A DNA stretch of 64,000 bases from Micromonospora tulbaghiae. Its GTDB lineage: Bacteria; Actinomycetota; Actinomycetes; Mycobacteriales; Micromonosporaceae. Both the position numbers and the translations under genes were made by a program. Of the stretch, positions 18,501-26,178 are shown piece after piece. Position 1 is the first letter of the stretch. Each line of letters starts with the position of its first letter. The notes beneath the pieces were generated by a model that was not told where the DNA came from, did not search any database, and was given only the letters and a program-made list of their open reading frames with translations. Location: assembly GCF_900091605.1 (NCBI RefSeq), contig NZ_FMCQ01000002.1:186001-250000 (forward strand), given 5' to 3'.

Positions 18501-19029
18501 GAACCAGGCCGCACAGTCGAATCCGCCGGCGCAGCCGAACCCGCCCGCGCAGGGGAACCCAACCGCGCAGTCGCACCAGACGGCCTCGCCGGGAGGCGGC
18601 GCTCCGGAGGGGACGCACCGGAAGGCCGGCGTGGCCGCCGTCGTGGCCGAGGGCGAGGTGGCGGTCGCGGTCCCCGGCGCGCTCGGTCTGGCCGGCGCCG
18701 CCGCCGTGGCCGGACTCGCCGGTCCCGGCCCGCAGGCGTCCGGCCGCGCGGCGTCCGGCACGGACCCCGACGACCCCGCCCGGGCCGGTACCGTCCGGCG
18801 TCGCTCCGATCGCGACGACGACCGCGAGCCCGGCGCCGACCCGGAGCCCGCCGCCGGGCTGCGCGAGGACGACGCCGTCTGGGGCGGTGACCGCGCCCGG
18901 CCGGCGGCCGACGACCACGTGCCACTGGTCCGCCCGGACGACGACCCCGACGACACGACGGGCTGGGACGACCTCAGCGACGCCGACTGGCTGACCGGTC
19001 CGGCAGCGGACGAGGGCAGGGAAGGGTGA
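15574..19029 (+). CDS. large WXG-headed Pro/Gly-rich T7SS substrate with PDAxGL repeats
   Basis: 1151 residues. Residues ~1-235 are helical and contain AWKGPAA, a WxG-type turn, so the N-terminus is a WXG100/PPE-like module. Residues ~245-460 are Thr/Pro then Gly/Pro-rich. From residue 467 the motif PDAxGL followed by an acidic stretch and usually DW recurs at about 467, 531, 594, 686 and 767, spaced 63-92 residues. A Pro/Ala-rich segment follows, then an Ala/Val/Gly-rich stretch near 1020-1050 that could touch membrane, and an acidic C-terminus ending near DLSDADW. By layout it resembles EspB/PPE-type ESX substrates, but it has no clear named homologue. The next start lies 2 bp after its stop. 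Confidence 0.8.
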   Translation: MGNGLGDSKLDGWNDPAEEAATFPPKVVPVSDLYDYQTWAKETRGWRKLEAAVNGGAALTTESGRDHAETLVSVRSVVETAQAFQATQDLLIWLEQTIRTAVTSMVGDDKAWKGPAANGFRDKMNYYADLLGKQAEHLAGGAIPDSTTAANSINSSTNRNSLPSQLYDAANHLSWAQQTISYLDRAWASIASNNGVGSGSGPVPISGTEYEKPMAQQMSEVVHTVAEQYKMTTDKAGTSGVTMPTPSVTTPTMPNFTTPNLTTPNLTTPPTVPPPVFTTPAVGGVTTPPVNAPPNITVPTITPPNLSGIGGPGLGQGPGTITPPSFSGPGAIGGPTPGGGSGLPGFDAPGINGPGGVGFPGGGGQPGGGGLPGGGGVPGGFVPGVVPPGIKPPGSANLGGGAGGAGSVKPPSFSGPGEVGGLKPGAGTGAGIGRPGGGFTAPGVPGFGSPGGAGPGAGGSPSLPEKPDANGLLGNSDDFAPGAVGGVDIPAAPGGAVPGGGGFQSPMMPGMPGAGAPGAGAGGGSGVPEAPDAKGLVEGDEADWRSPGFDGVQVPGAPAGASSGGAGLGAGMPPMPGMPGPAGGANNPGGTESPDARGLVSGDPETWGPVGVDAGVPDGSGGAPAGGDGLGVDGPQIPAAPPVAPGVGVDSPVAAPAGPAMPMMPGAPGAPGAGAGTPGGGVPDAPDASGLIQADLDDWRPSTPDTGTPQAPTGADAGGVGLGEPAHSAPVVPPSTGATPPTAGVVPPIAGPPGGNAPAGTTPRTAPDASGLIRPDEADWTPAGPGDGAPETGGGTAAGGAGLDGSAPVAGVPGPQPGPGDATAGGGTGPDGSAPVTGVPGSQPGPDGPPAGPGPGAPEAAAEEPAAPEVPAAPVSTIGGTSPGVPVPEVIAPPTAVEVPTVVDLSPAVEPPPRAEPPAAVAPPTAVAPPPAVAPPPALAEPAVGGVVAAPVIVGQPGLPAQSGPVPNPPAQATAPNQAAQSNPPAQPNPPAQGNPTAQSHQTASPGGGAPEGTHRKAGVAAVVAEGEVAVAVPGALGLAGAAAVAGLAGPGPQASGRAASGTDPDDPARAGTVRRRSDRDDDREPGADPEPAAGLREDDAVWGGDRARPAADDHVPLVRPDDDPDDTTGWDDLSDADWLTGPAADEGREG

Positions 19030-19031
19030 CC

Positions 19032-19430
19032 ATGTCGGAGACACCGCAGCCCCCGCGCGCCGTGTGGCGGCGGGTGGCGCCCGCGAAGGCGCCCCGGCCG
19101 GCGGACGGCACGTTCGACTTCTTCGGCGCCGACCTGGAGAAGATGCGCGCGTGCGGCGAGCCTGGCGTCAGCGACGCGGAGTTCACGACGTCGCTCGCCG
19201 AGGAGGAGAAGGCGGCGGCCGCCCGCGCCGAGGCGTTCTGGGCCGAGCAGGAGCGACGCCGCCGGGACGAGGAGGAGCGGGCGAAGAAGGAGAAGAAGCG
19301 CCAGGCCGAGGAGGACGACGACGTCAAGGTGGCCGAGCGTTACCGCAACGACCGCTACGCGGTGAAGCTGCTGCGCCAGGAGCGCACCGTCTGGGGCGGC
19401 GACGGCGCCGACGCGGGGACGATCGGATGA
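19032..19430 (+). CDS. small charged coiled-coil protein
   Basis: 132 residues. I chose the ATG at 19032 because it has AGGGAAGGG just upstream; a GTG at 19026 overlaps that site. Residues ~55-105 are almost all Glu, Arg, Lys and Ala and should form a long helix or coiled coil. A basic C-terminus follows, containing TVWGGDG; a similar VWGGD string lies near the end of the preceding large protein. No family is recognised. Its stop overlaps the eccC start (ATGA), so it is co-translated with the ATPase and may be an accessory or chaperone of it. Confidence 0.75.
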   Translation: MSETPQPPRAVWRRVAPAKAPRPADGTFDFFGADLEKMRACGEPGVSDAEFTTSLAEEEKAAAARAEAFWAEQERRRRDEEERAKKEKKRQAEEDDDVKVAERYRNDRYAVKLLRQERTVWGGDGADAGTIG

Positions 19431-22400
19431 GTACGGTCACCGTCAAGCGCCCGCCCCGCGCGCCGGGCCCGGAGGCGCCGGAAGGCTCGATCGAGCTTCA
19501 GGAGCCGCCGCTGATGGCGGAGGAGGCCCCGCTCGACTTCCGCTCGTTCGCGATGGTCGTGCCGATGGGCCTCGGCATGGGCGCGATGCTCGCCATGTTC
19601 GGCCTCTACAACCGCACCCCGATCATGTACGTGATGGGCGGCGCGATGGCCGGCGGCATGCTGCTCATGGGCGTCATGCAGATCGGCCGCGCGGCCGCCG
19701 AGCGCAAGCGCAAGATGCGCGGCGAGCGGCGCGACTTCCTCCGCTACATCGGGCAGCTGCGCAAGCAGGCGCGCGAGGCGGCCGACCAGCAGCGCCGCCA
19801 CGTGCTGTGGAACAACCCGCAGCCGGGCTGGCTGTGGTCGATCGCGATGGGCAGCCGGCTGTGGGAGCGCCGGCCCAGTCACGACGACTTCGGCCGGGTC
19901 CGGATCGGTCTCGGCCGGCAGACCGCGATGCTGAAGTTCAACCCGCCGTCCACCAAACCGATCGAGGATCTCGAACCGCTGTCGTCGATCTCGCTGCGGC
20001 GGTTCTCCGAGGCGTACCGGACGGTGTCCGGCATCCCCACCTCCGTCGGCCTGCCGAGCTTCACGAGCGTCGAGTTCGAGGGCGCGATCGACCCGGCGAT
20101 CGACCTGGCCCGCGCCATGGTGGCGCAGCTCGCCACCTTCCACGCCCCGGACGAGCTGCGGATCGCCGTGCTCGCCGCCGAGGTCCACCGGGGGCCGTGG
20201 GAGTGGGTCAAGTGGCTGCCGCACAACGCGCACCCCACCGCGTACGACGCGGCCGGCCCGGTCCGGATGTTCGCCGGCAGTCACGACGCGCTGATGGACA
20301 TGCTCGGCCCCGAGATCACCGACCGGGGCGACCACGACCGGGCCGTCAAGCCGACCACGAGCGAGCCGTTCCTGGTGATCGTCGCGCACCTGGTGGACCT
20401 GCCGGACAGCTCCCGCCTGCTCGGCGCGGGCATCCGCAACGTGGTGCTGCTCGACCTGACCGGCGCGATGCCCGGCGGCCCCAAGGTGCTGCGGCTCACC
20501 GTCACCGACGACGTGGTGGAGTTCCCGGCCGGCGCGACGACCGGCTCGGCCACGCGTGACGGGCTGGACCAGACCCAGTGCGAGGCGCTGGCCCGGATCA
20601 TCGCGCCGAAGCGGACCAGCGGCACGTTGGAGGTCTCCGACGAGCCGCTGGACACCAGCTTCGAGCTGACCACGCTGCTCGGCATCCGCGACGCCATGAC
20701 CTTCGACGTGCAGACGCTGTGGCGCACGCGGACCCCGCAGCGCAACCGCCTCATGGTGCCGATCGGCGTCACCGAGGAGGGCGAGGTCATCGAGCTGGAC
20801 CTGAAGGAGTCCGCGCAGGGCGGCATGGGACCGCACGGCCTGCTCATCGGCGCCACCGGCTCGGGCAAGTCGGAGCTGCTGCGTACCCTCGTCTGCGGCC
20901 TGGCCGCGACGCACAGCTCGGAGATCCTCAACCTGGTGCTCGTCGACTTCAAGGGCGGCGCCACCTTCCTCGGCATGGACAAGCTGCCGCACACCTCGGC
21001 GGTGATCACCAACCTGGCCGACGAGCTGCCGCTGGTCGACCGCATGCAGGACGCGCTCAACGGCGAGATGACCCGGCGGCAGGAGATGCTGCGCGCCAGC
21101 GGCTACGCCTCGTTGTTCGACTACGAGAAGGCACGCGGCAACGGCGCCCAGCTCGTGCCCTTCCCGGTGCTGCTGATCATCGTGGACGAGTTCAGCGAGC
21201 TGCTGTCCAGCAAGAGCGAGTTCATGGACCTGTTCGTGTCCATCGGCCGGCTCGGCCGGTCGCTCGGCGTGCACCTGCTGCTCGCCTCCCAGCGCCTGGA
21301 CGAGGGCCGGATCAACCGGGTCGAGGGGCACCTGTCGTACCGGCTGGCGTTGCGCACGTTCTCCTCGATGGAGTCGCGGTCGGTGATCGGCGTGGGCGCG
21401 GCGTACGAGCTGCCGCCCGAGCCCGGCAACGGCTACCTCAAGGTGGACACCACGAACCTGGTGCGCTTCAAGGCGGCGTACGTCTCCGGGGCGTACACCG
21501 GAACCGGACGCCGCGGCGGCGTGGTGGACGCCGGGGACGAGCCGACCGCGGACGTGGTGCCGTTCACCACCCGGCAGGTCGCGGTACGCCACGACCCCGG
21601 ACCGGAGCGCCCGGCCGAGCAGGTGGAGGAGCCCGCCGCCGACGCGAACGGGCCGAGCCTGGTCGAGGTGCTGCTGGACCGGCTCGCCGGCTCGGGCCCG
21701 CCGGCCCGCCAGGTCTGGCTGCCACCGCTGTCCAGCGCGCCCAGCCTGGACTCGCTCATGCCGAGCGTCCTGCCCGACCCGGTACGCGGCATGACCATCG
21801 ACGACCCGACCGTCCAGGGTGGGCTGCGGGTTCCGGTGGGCGTCGTGGACCGGCCCGCGGAGCAGCTGCGCGAGCTGCTGGTGGTCGACCTGAACGGCGC
21901 GGACGGCCACGTCGGCATCGCCGGCGCCCCGCAGAGCGGCAAGTCGACACTGCTGCGCAGCCTGATCCTGGCGCTGTCGCTGGCGAACACGCCGCGGGAG
22001 GTCCAGTTCTACGGCCTCGACTTCGGCGGTGGCGGCCTCGCCTCGATCGCCGGCCTGCCGCACGTCGGCTCGATCGCGACCCGGATGGAACGCGACCGCG
22101 TCGTCCGGACGGTCGAGGAGGTCCTCCAGGTCATGGAGAAGCGCGAGGCGGAGTTCGCGCGGCACGGCCTCGACTCCATGTCCAGCTACCTGGCCAAGGT
22201 CGCCGAGGGGGTGATCGAGGACGGCTTCGGGCACGTCTTCCTGGTCATCGACGGCTGGTACACGATGAAGCAGGACTTCCAGGAGCTGGAGCAGAAGTTC
22301 CAGGAACTCGCCTCGCGTGGCCTGTCCTTCGGCGTGCACGTCATCGTCACCGCGACCCGCTGGTCGGAGCTGCGTACCTGGATGCGGGACCTGCTCGGCA

Positions 22401-23386
22401 CGAAGCTGGAGCTGCGGCTCGGCGACGCGATGGAGTCCGAGCACGGCTCCCGCAAGGCGGCCACCGTGCCCAACCAGGTCGGCCGCGGTCTCACCGAGGG
22501 CGCGCTGCACTTCCTGGCCGCGCTGCCCCGGATGGACGGCAGCTCCGAGGTGGGCGACCTGGCCGAGGCGACCAAGTCGGTGGTCGAGGAGATCGGCACG
22601 TTCTGGCCCGGGCCGGCCGCCCCGCCGGTACGGATGCTCCCGGCGCACCTGATGGTCGAGACGCTGCCGCCGCCCGAGTCCGACTTCAAGTTCGTCATCG
22701 GCCAGGACGAGCAGCGTCTCGCCCCGGTCTGGCACGACTTCATGGCCACCCCGCACATGCTGGTCTTCGGCGACAGCGAGACCGGCAAGACCAACCTGCT
22801 CCGGCTCGTCCTGCGGTCCATCCAGCAGAACTACCCACCGGAGCGGGCGAAGGTCGTGCTCGGCGACTCGCGCCGCGACCTGGACACGGCGATCGGCGCC
22901 GCGTACCAGGTGGGCTTCGCGTTCACCGGCGACAAGATCCACGAGCTGGCCGGCCAGGCGTCGGTCTCGATGAACCGGCGGATGCCCGGGGCGGACGTCT
23001 CGTCCGAGCGGATGCGCAAGCGCGACTGGTGGGAAGGGCCGGAGCTGTTCGTCATCGTCGACGACTACGACCTGATGACCAAGAGCACCGGGATGGGCTC
23101 GACGCTCGACCCGCTCCTGCCGTTGCTGGCCCAGGGCGCCTACATCGGCCTGCACGTGATCGTCGCGCGGAGCACCTCCGGCGCGATGCGGGCCATGATG
23201 GACCCGGTGATCCGGCGGATGTGGGAGCTGGGCACGCCCGCGACGCTCTTCTCCTACCCCAAGGAGGAGGGCAAGTTCCTCGGCGAGGCGAAGCCCCGCC
23301 AACTGCCGCCCGGGCGCGCCCAGCTCGTCACCCGGCGCGGCGTACGCCTGATGCAGACCGGTTTCGTGTCGGACACGGCCCGATGA
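19427..23386 (+). CDS. eccC: T7SS ATPase EccC (FtsK/SpoIIIE, three ATPase domains)
   Basis: 1319 residues in a single chain, not split into Ca and Cb. Two hydrophobic segments near residues 38-85 anchor it in the membrane. Three P-loops are seen: GATGSGKS at 475, GAPQSGKST at 833 and GDSETGKT at 1115. Each has a hydrophobic strand ending in Asp as Walker B (IIVDEF, LVIDGW, VIVDDY). VDFKGG follows the first P-loop, as is typical of EccC. The second Walker B lacks the Glu after Asp, so ATPase 2 may bind but not hydrolyse ATP, as reported for other EccC proteins. It recognises WXG100 substrates and drives export. The gene is coupled to its upstream neighbour by ATGA and followed 13 bp later by eccD. 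Confidence 0.97.
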   Translation: MSTVTVKRPPRAPGPEAPEGSIELQEPPLMAEEAPLDFRSFAMVVPMGLGMGAMLAMFGLYNRTPIMYVMGGAMAGGMLLMGVMQIGRAAAERKRKMRGERRDFLRYIGQLRKQAREAADQQRRHVLWNNPQPGWLWSIAMGSRLWERRPSHDDFGRVRIGLGRQTAMLKFNPPSTKPIEDLEPLSSISLRRFSEAYRTVSGIPTSVGLPSFTSVEFEGAIDPAIDLARAMVAQLATFHAPDELRIAVLAAEVHRGPWEWVKWLPHNAHPTAYDAAGPVRMFAGSHDALMDMLGPEITDRGDHDRAVKPTTSEPFLVIVAHLVDLPDSSRLLGAGIRNVVLLDLTGAMPGGPKVLRLTVTDDVVEFPAGATTGSATRDGLDQTQCEALARIIAPKRTSGTLEVSDEPLDTSFELTTLLGIRDAMTFDVQTLWRTRTPQRNRLMVPIGVTEEGEVIELDLKESAQGGMGPHGLLIGATGSGKSELLRTLVCGLAATHSSEILNLVLVDFKGGATFLGMDKLPHTSAVITNLADELPLVDRMQDALNGEMTRRQEMLRASGYASLFDYEKARGNGAQLVPFPVLLIIVDEFSELLSSKSEFMDLFVSIGRLGRSLGVHLLLASQRLDEGRINRVEGHLSYRLALRTFSSMESRSVIGVGAAYELPPEPGNGYLKVDTTNLVRFKAAYVSGAYTGTGRRGGVVDAGDEPTADVVPFTTRQVAVRHDPGPERPAEQVEEPAADANGPSLVEVLLDRLAGSGPPARQVWLPPLSSAPSLDSLMPSVLPDPVRGMTIDDPTVQGGLRVPVGVVDRPAEQLRELLVVDLNGADGHVGIAGAPQSGKSTLLRSLILALSLANTPREVQFYGLDFGGGGLASIAGLPHVGSIATRMERDRVVRTVEEVLQVMEKREAEFARHGLDSMSSYLAKVAEGVIEDGFGHVFLVIDGWYTMKQDFQELEQKFQELASRGLSFGVHVIVTATRWSELRTWMRDLLGTKLELRLGDAMESEHGSRKAATVPNQVGRGLTEGALHFLAALPRMDGSSEVGDLAEATKSVVEEIGTFWPGPAAPPVRMLPAHLMVETLPPPESDFKFVIGQDEQRLAPVWHDFMATPHMLVFGDSETGKTNLLRLVLRSIQQNYPPERAKVVLGDSRRDLDTAIGAAYQVGFAFTGDKIHELAGQASVSMNRRMPGADVSSERMRKRDWWEGPELFVIVDDYDLMTKSTGMGSTLDPLLPLLAQGAYIGLHVIVARSTSGAMRAMMDPVIRRMWELGTPATLFSYPKEEGKFLGEAKPRQLPPGRAQLVTRRGVRLMQTGFVSDTAR

Positions 23387-23399
23387 GAGAGGCTCGCTG

Positions 23400-24809
23400 G
23401 TGACCGCAGCGCTGAACGACCAACTGTGCCGGATCACGGTGATCGGGCCGGCCCGCCGGGCCGACCTGGCCGTGCCGGCGCGGATGCCGGTGGCGAACCT
23501 GATGCCGCTGCTGGTGCGGCACACCACCGACCTGGCCCGGGTGCCCGACGGCGAGGTGCCCGACGAGTCGTGGGTGCTGCAACGCCTCGGCCAGGCGCCG
23601 TTCGAGCTGTCCGGCACGCCGGAGAGCCTGGACTGGCTGGAGGGCGAGGAACTGCACCTGCGCCCGGCGCAGGACCCGCTGCCCGAACTCGACTTCGACG
23701 ACCTGGCCGAGGGCGTCGCCACGGTGGTCAACCGGCGGGCCGACCGGTGGCAGCCGGAGTACCGCCGCGTGCTGTTCCTCGTCCTCTCCCTGGTGGCGAT
23801 GGGCCTGATCGCCGCCGTACTCGTGGACCGGGGGCCGGTGCTGCCCCAGGTCATCGGCGGCGCGGTGCTCGCGGCGGGTCTGTTCACCGCCGCGTTGGTC
23901 AGCGCCCGCCAGCAGAGCGACGGCGCGTTCCCGCTGCTGTTCGGCGGCGGCGCGGCGTTCTTCGCGGCGGTCGCCGCGTCCAGCGCCGTCGACGGCGACG
24001 CCGACGGCGTCGCCTGGAACGCCGACGCCGCGCTGGCCGCGGCCGTCGCGATCGTCACGGTCACCGCGCTCCTGGTTGTCGCGCAGCGTACGGTCACGCC
24101 GGTCATGCCGTTCGCCCCGCTGCTGATCGTCGCGCTGACCGCCGCGATGGTGGTGCTCGTGCTGCTGGCCGGCGACGGCTTCGCGCTCAGCGCGCCGAAG
24201 GTCTCCGCCGTGGCCGTGTCGGTGATCCTGGTGCTGATCGTGATCGCGCCCAGGGCGGCGGTGAAGCTGGCCCGGCTGCGCGGACCGCAGTTGCCGAAGA
24301 CCGGCGCCGACATGTCGTACGACATCGAGCCGGAGGACTCCGACCTGGTCAAGTCGCGCGCCGACGAGGCGGACACCTACCTGACCGCCTGCATGACCGC
24401 GTCCGCCCTGGTCCTGCCGGTGCTGATGCACCACACCATGCGGGTGCCGGGCTGGTCCGGATGGACACTCGTGCTCGTGACATCGAGTGCAATCCTGTTG
24501 CGCTCGCGTACCTTCTTCGGGTTCTGGCAGCGGGTCGCCCTGGTGGCGGCCGGTACCGTCGGCTACCTCATGGTGGCCCTGATGTTCTCCGACAAGCTCG
24601 CCCCGACCGGCCGGTACGTCCTGCTCGGCGGGCTCGTCGCCCTCCTGGTGCCGCTCGTGATGGCCGCCCTGCGGCCGTGGCCGCGGCGCATGCTGCCGTT
24701 CTGGGAGTACACGGCCGGCGGGCTGGACGTCGCGACCGGCCTGGCCGTGCTGCCGGTGCTCGCCCAGGTGCTGGGGCTCTACGCCTGGGCCCGCGGGCTC
24801 TTCGGGTAG
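23400..24809 (+). CDS. eccD: T7SS membrane channel protein EccD
   Basis: 469 residues from a GTG with GAGAGAGG upstream. Residues ~1-95 form the ubiquitin-like (YukD) domain of EccD. From ~residue 120 on I count eleven hydrophobic segments, the usual number for EccD, which forms the membrane core of the ESX channel as a dimer. It sits between eccC and eccB with only short gaps (13 and 6 bp). Confidence 0.95.
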   Translation: MTAALNDQLCRITVIGPARRADLAVPARMPVANLMPLLVRHTTDLARVPDGEVPDESWVLQRLGQAPFELSGTPESLDWLEGEELHLRPAQDPLPELDFDDLAEGVATVVNRRADRWQPEYRRVLFLVLSLVAMGLIAAVLVDRGPVLPQVIGGAVLAAGLFTAALVSARQQSDGAFPLLFGGGAAFFAAVAASSAVDGDADGVAWNADAALAAAVAIVTVTALLVVAQRTVTPVMPFAPLLIVALTAAMVVLVLLAGDGFALSAPKVSAVAVSVILVLIVIAPRAAVKLARLRGPQLPKTGADMSYDIEPEDSDLVKSRADEADTYLTACMTASALVLPVLMHHTMRVPGWSGWTLVLVTSSAILLRSRTFFGFWQRVALVAAGTVGYLMVALMFSDKLAPTGRYVLLGGLVALLVPLVMAALRPWPRRMLPFWEYTAGGLDVATGLAVLPVLAQVLGLYAWARGLFG

Positions 24810-24815
24810 CCGGCC

Positions 24816-26171
24816 GTGCAGACCCAGCGCGACCACGTGCACGCCCACCAGTTCATGATGGGCCGGCTGAGTTCCGCCCTGGTGCAGGGTGACCCGTCGA
24901 CAGCGGAGATACCCGGGCGGCGCGCCGTCACCGGCCTGGCCTTCGGCGTGCTCATCAGCGTCCTGGTCGTGGCCGGCTTCGCCGTCTACGGCTGGATCGT
25001 CCCGGGCGGCAGCAAGGCGTACACCAAGAGCGGCGTGATCCTGGTGGAGAAGGAGAGCGGCAACCGGTACGTCTACCTCGGCGGCGTGCTGCGCCCGACG
25101 CCGAACCTCACCTCGGCGATGCTGATCCAGGGCGGCGGCGCCACCGTGAAGCTGATCTCCAAGGAGTCGATCAAGGACGTTCCGCGCGGACCGTCGATCG
25201 GCATCGACGGCGCGCCGCAGTCGGTCGCCACCGGTTCCATGGCCGCCGGCCCGTGGCTGGCCTGCCTGCCCGGCTCGGTCGCCGACGACCCCGGCGACCG
25301 GCTCGGCATCAACCTCGACCCGCGCGCCGAGGCCGTACCGGTGCCGGCCGACCGCTTCGCCGTCGTCCGCGGCGCCGACGGGCCGACCTACCTGGTGACC
25401 GCCGGCCGCAAGCACCGCGTCGCCGACCCGGCCGTGCTCGCCGCGCTCGGCGCCACCACCACCCGCAAGGTGCCCGCACCGGAGGACTGGCTCGACTTCC
25501 TGCCCGACGGACCGGACCTGGCACCGGCCTCGATCCCCGGCGAGGGCCGCTCCGGGCGGGTCGGCGACCGCACGTACCCGATCGGCACGCTGTTCCGGCA
25601 GCGGCCCGACACCGGCGCGGAGCAACTGCTGGTGCTGCGCCGCGACGGCCTCGCACCGCTGAGCCGGACCGAGTTCCTGCTGGCCACCACCACCTCCGGG
25701 AAGGAGCCGGTGGAGCTGAGCGCCGCCGGCCTCGCCGCGGCGCGGATGTCGGCCGACCGGTCGCTGCTCACCCGCCTGCCCGACCTGACCGGCCTCACCC
25801 CGCAGGAACCCGGCCCGTACGCACTGTGCCTGCGCCAGAGCCCGGTGGACGGAACGCGGTTCGACAGCACCGCCGTGCTCGTCCCGCTCGCCCGCTCCGG
25901 CGTCCGCCCCGACGGCCGCACGTCGGTGCTCCTGGCACCCGGCAGCGGCATGGCGGTCCTCCCGGCGCCGGTCGGCCCCGGGGCGGCGCAACCCCTGCCC
26001 ACGTACATCGCGGACGACGGAAAGGCGTACCCGATCGGCGACCAGGACGCGGTACGGGCGCTGAAGCTCGACCGGGTCGTGAACGTTCCCTTCCCGAGAG
26101 AGCTGCTCGCGCTGGTGCCCCAGGGACCGGCGCTGAGCATGAGGGCCCTCGCGGCCACAGAAGTGGGGTAG
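24816..26171 (+). CDS. eccB: T7SS core protein EccB
   Basis: 451 residues from a GTG. The N-terminus (QTQRDHVHAHQFMMGRLSSA) is diagnostic of EccB. A single membrane segment lies near residues 39-61 and the rest is the extracytoplasmic R-repeat domain. That domain includes Cys residues near LACLPG and YALCLRQ that could form the disulfide typical of EccB. It anchors the channel outside the membrane. It lies 6 bp after eccD and 7 bp before the next gene. Confidence 0.96.
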   Translation: MQTQRDHVHAHQFMMGRLSSALVQGDPSTAEIPGRRAVTGLAFGVLISVLVVAGFAVYGWIVPGGSKAYTKSGVILVEKESGNRYVYLGGVLRPTPNLTSAMLIQGGGATVKLISKESIKDVPRGPSIGIDGAPQSVATGSMAAGPWLACLPGSVADDPGDRLGINLDPRAEAVPVPADRFAVVRGADGPTYLVTAGRKHRVADPAVLAALGATTTRKVPAPEDWLDFLPDGPDLAPASIPGEGRSGRVGDRTYPIGTLFRQRPDTGAEQLLVLRRDGLAPLSRTEFLLATTTSGKEPVELSAAGLAAARMSADRSLLTRLPDLTGLTPQEPGPYALCLRQSPVDGTRFDSTAVLVPLARSGVRPDGRTSVLLAPGSGMAVLPAPVGPGAAQPLPTYIADDGKAYPIGDQDAVRALKLDRVVNVPFPRELLALVPQGPALSMRALAATEVG

Positions 26172-26178
26172 GTCGATC

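Noticed and set aside
19355..24376. Very long minus-strand open frame opposite EccC/EccD
   Set aside because: Its sequence shows no domains and mirrors the clear eccC and eccD genes.
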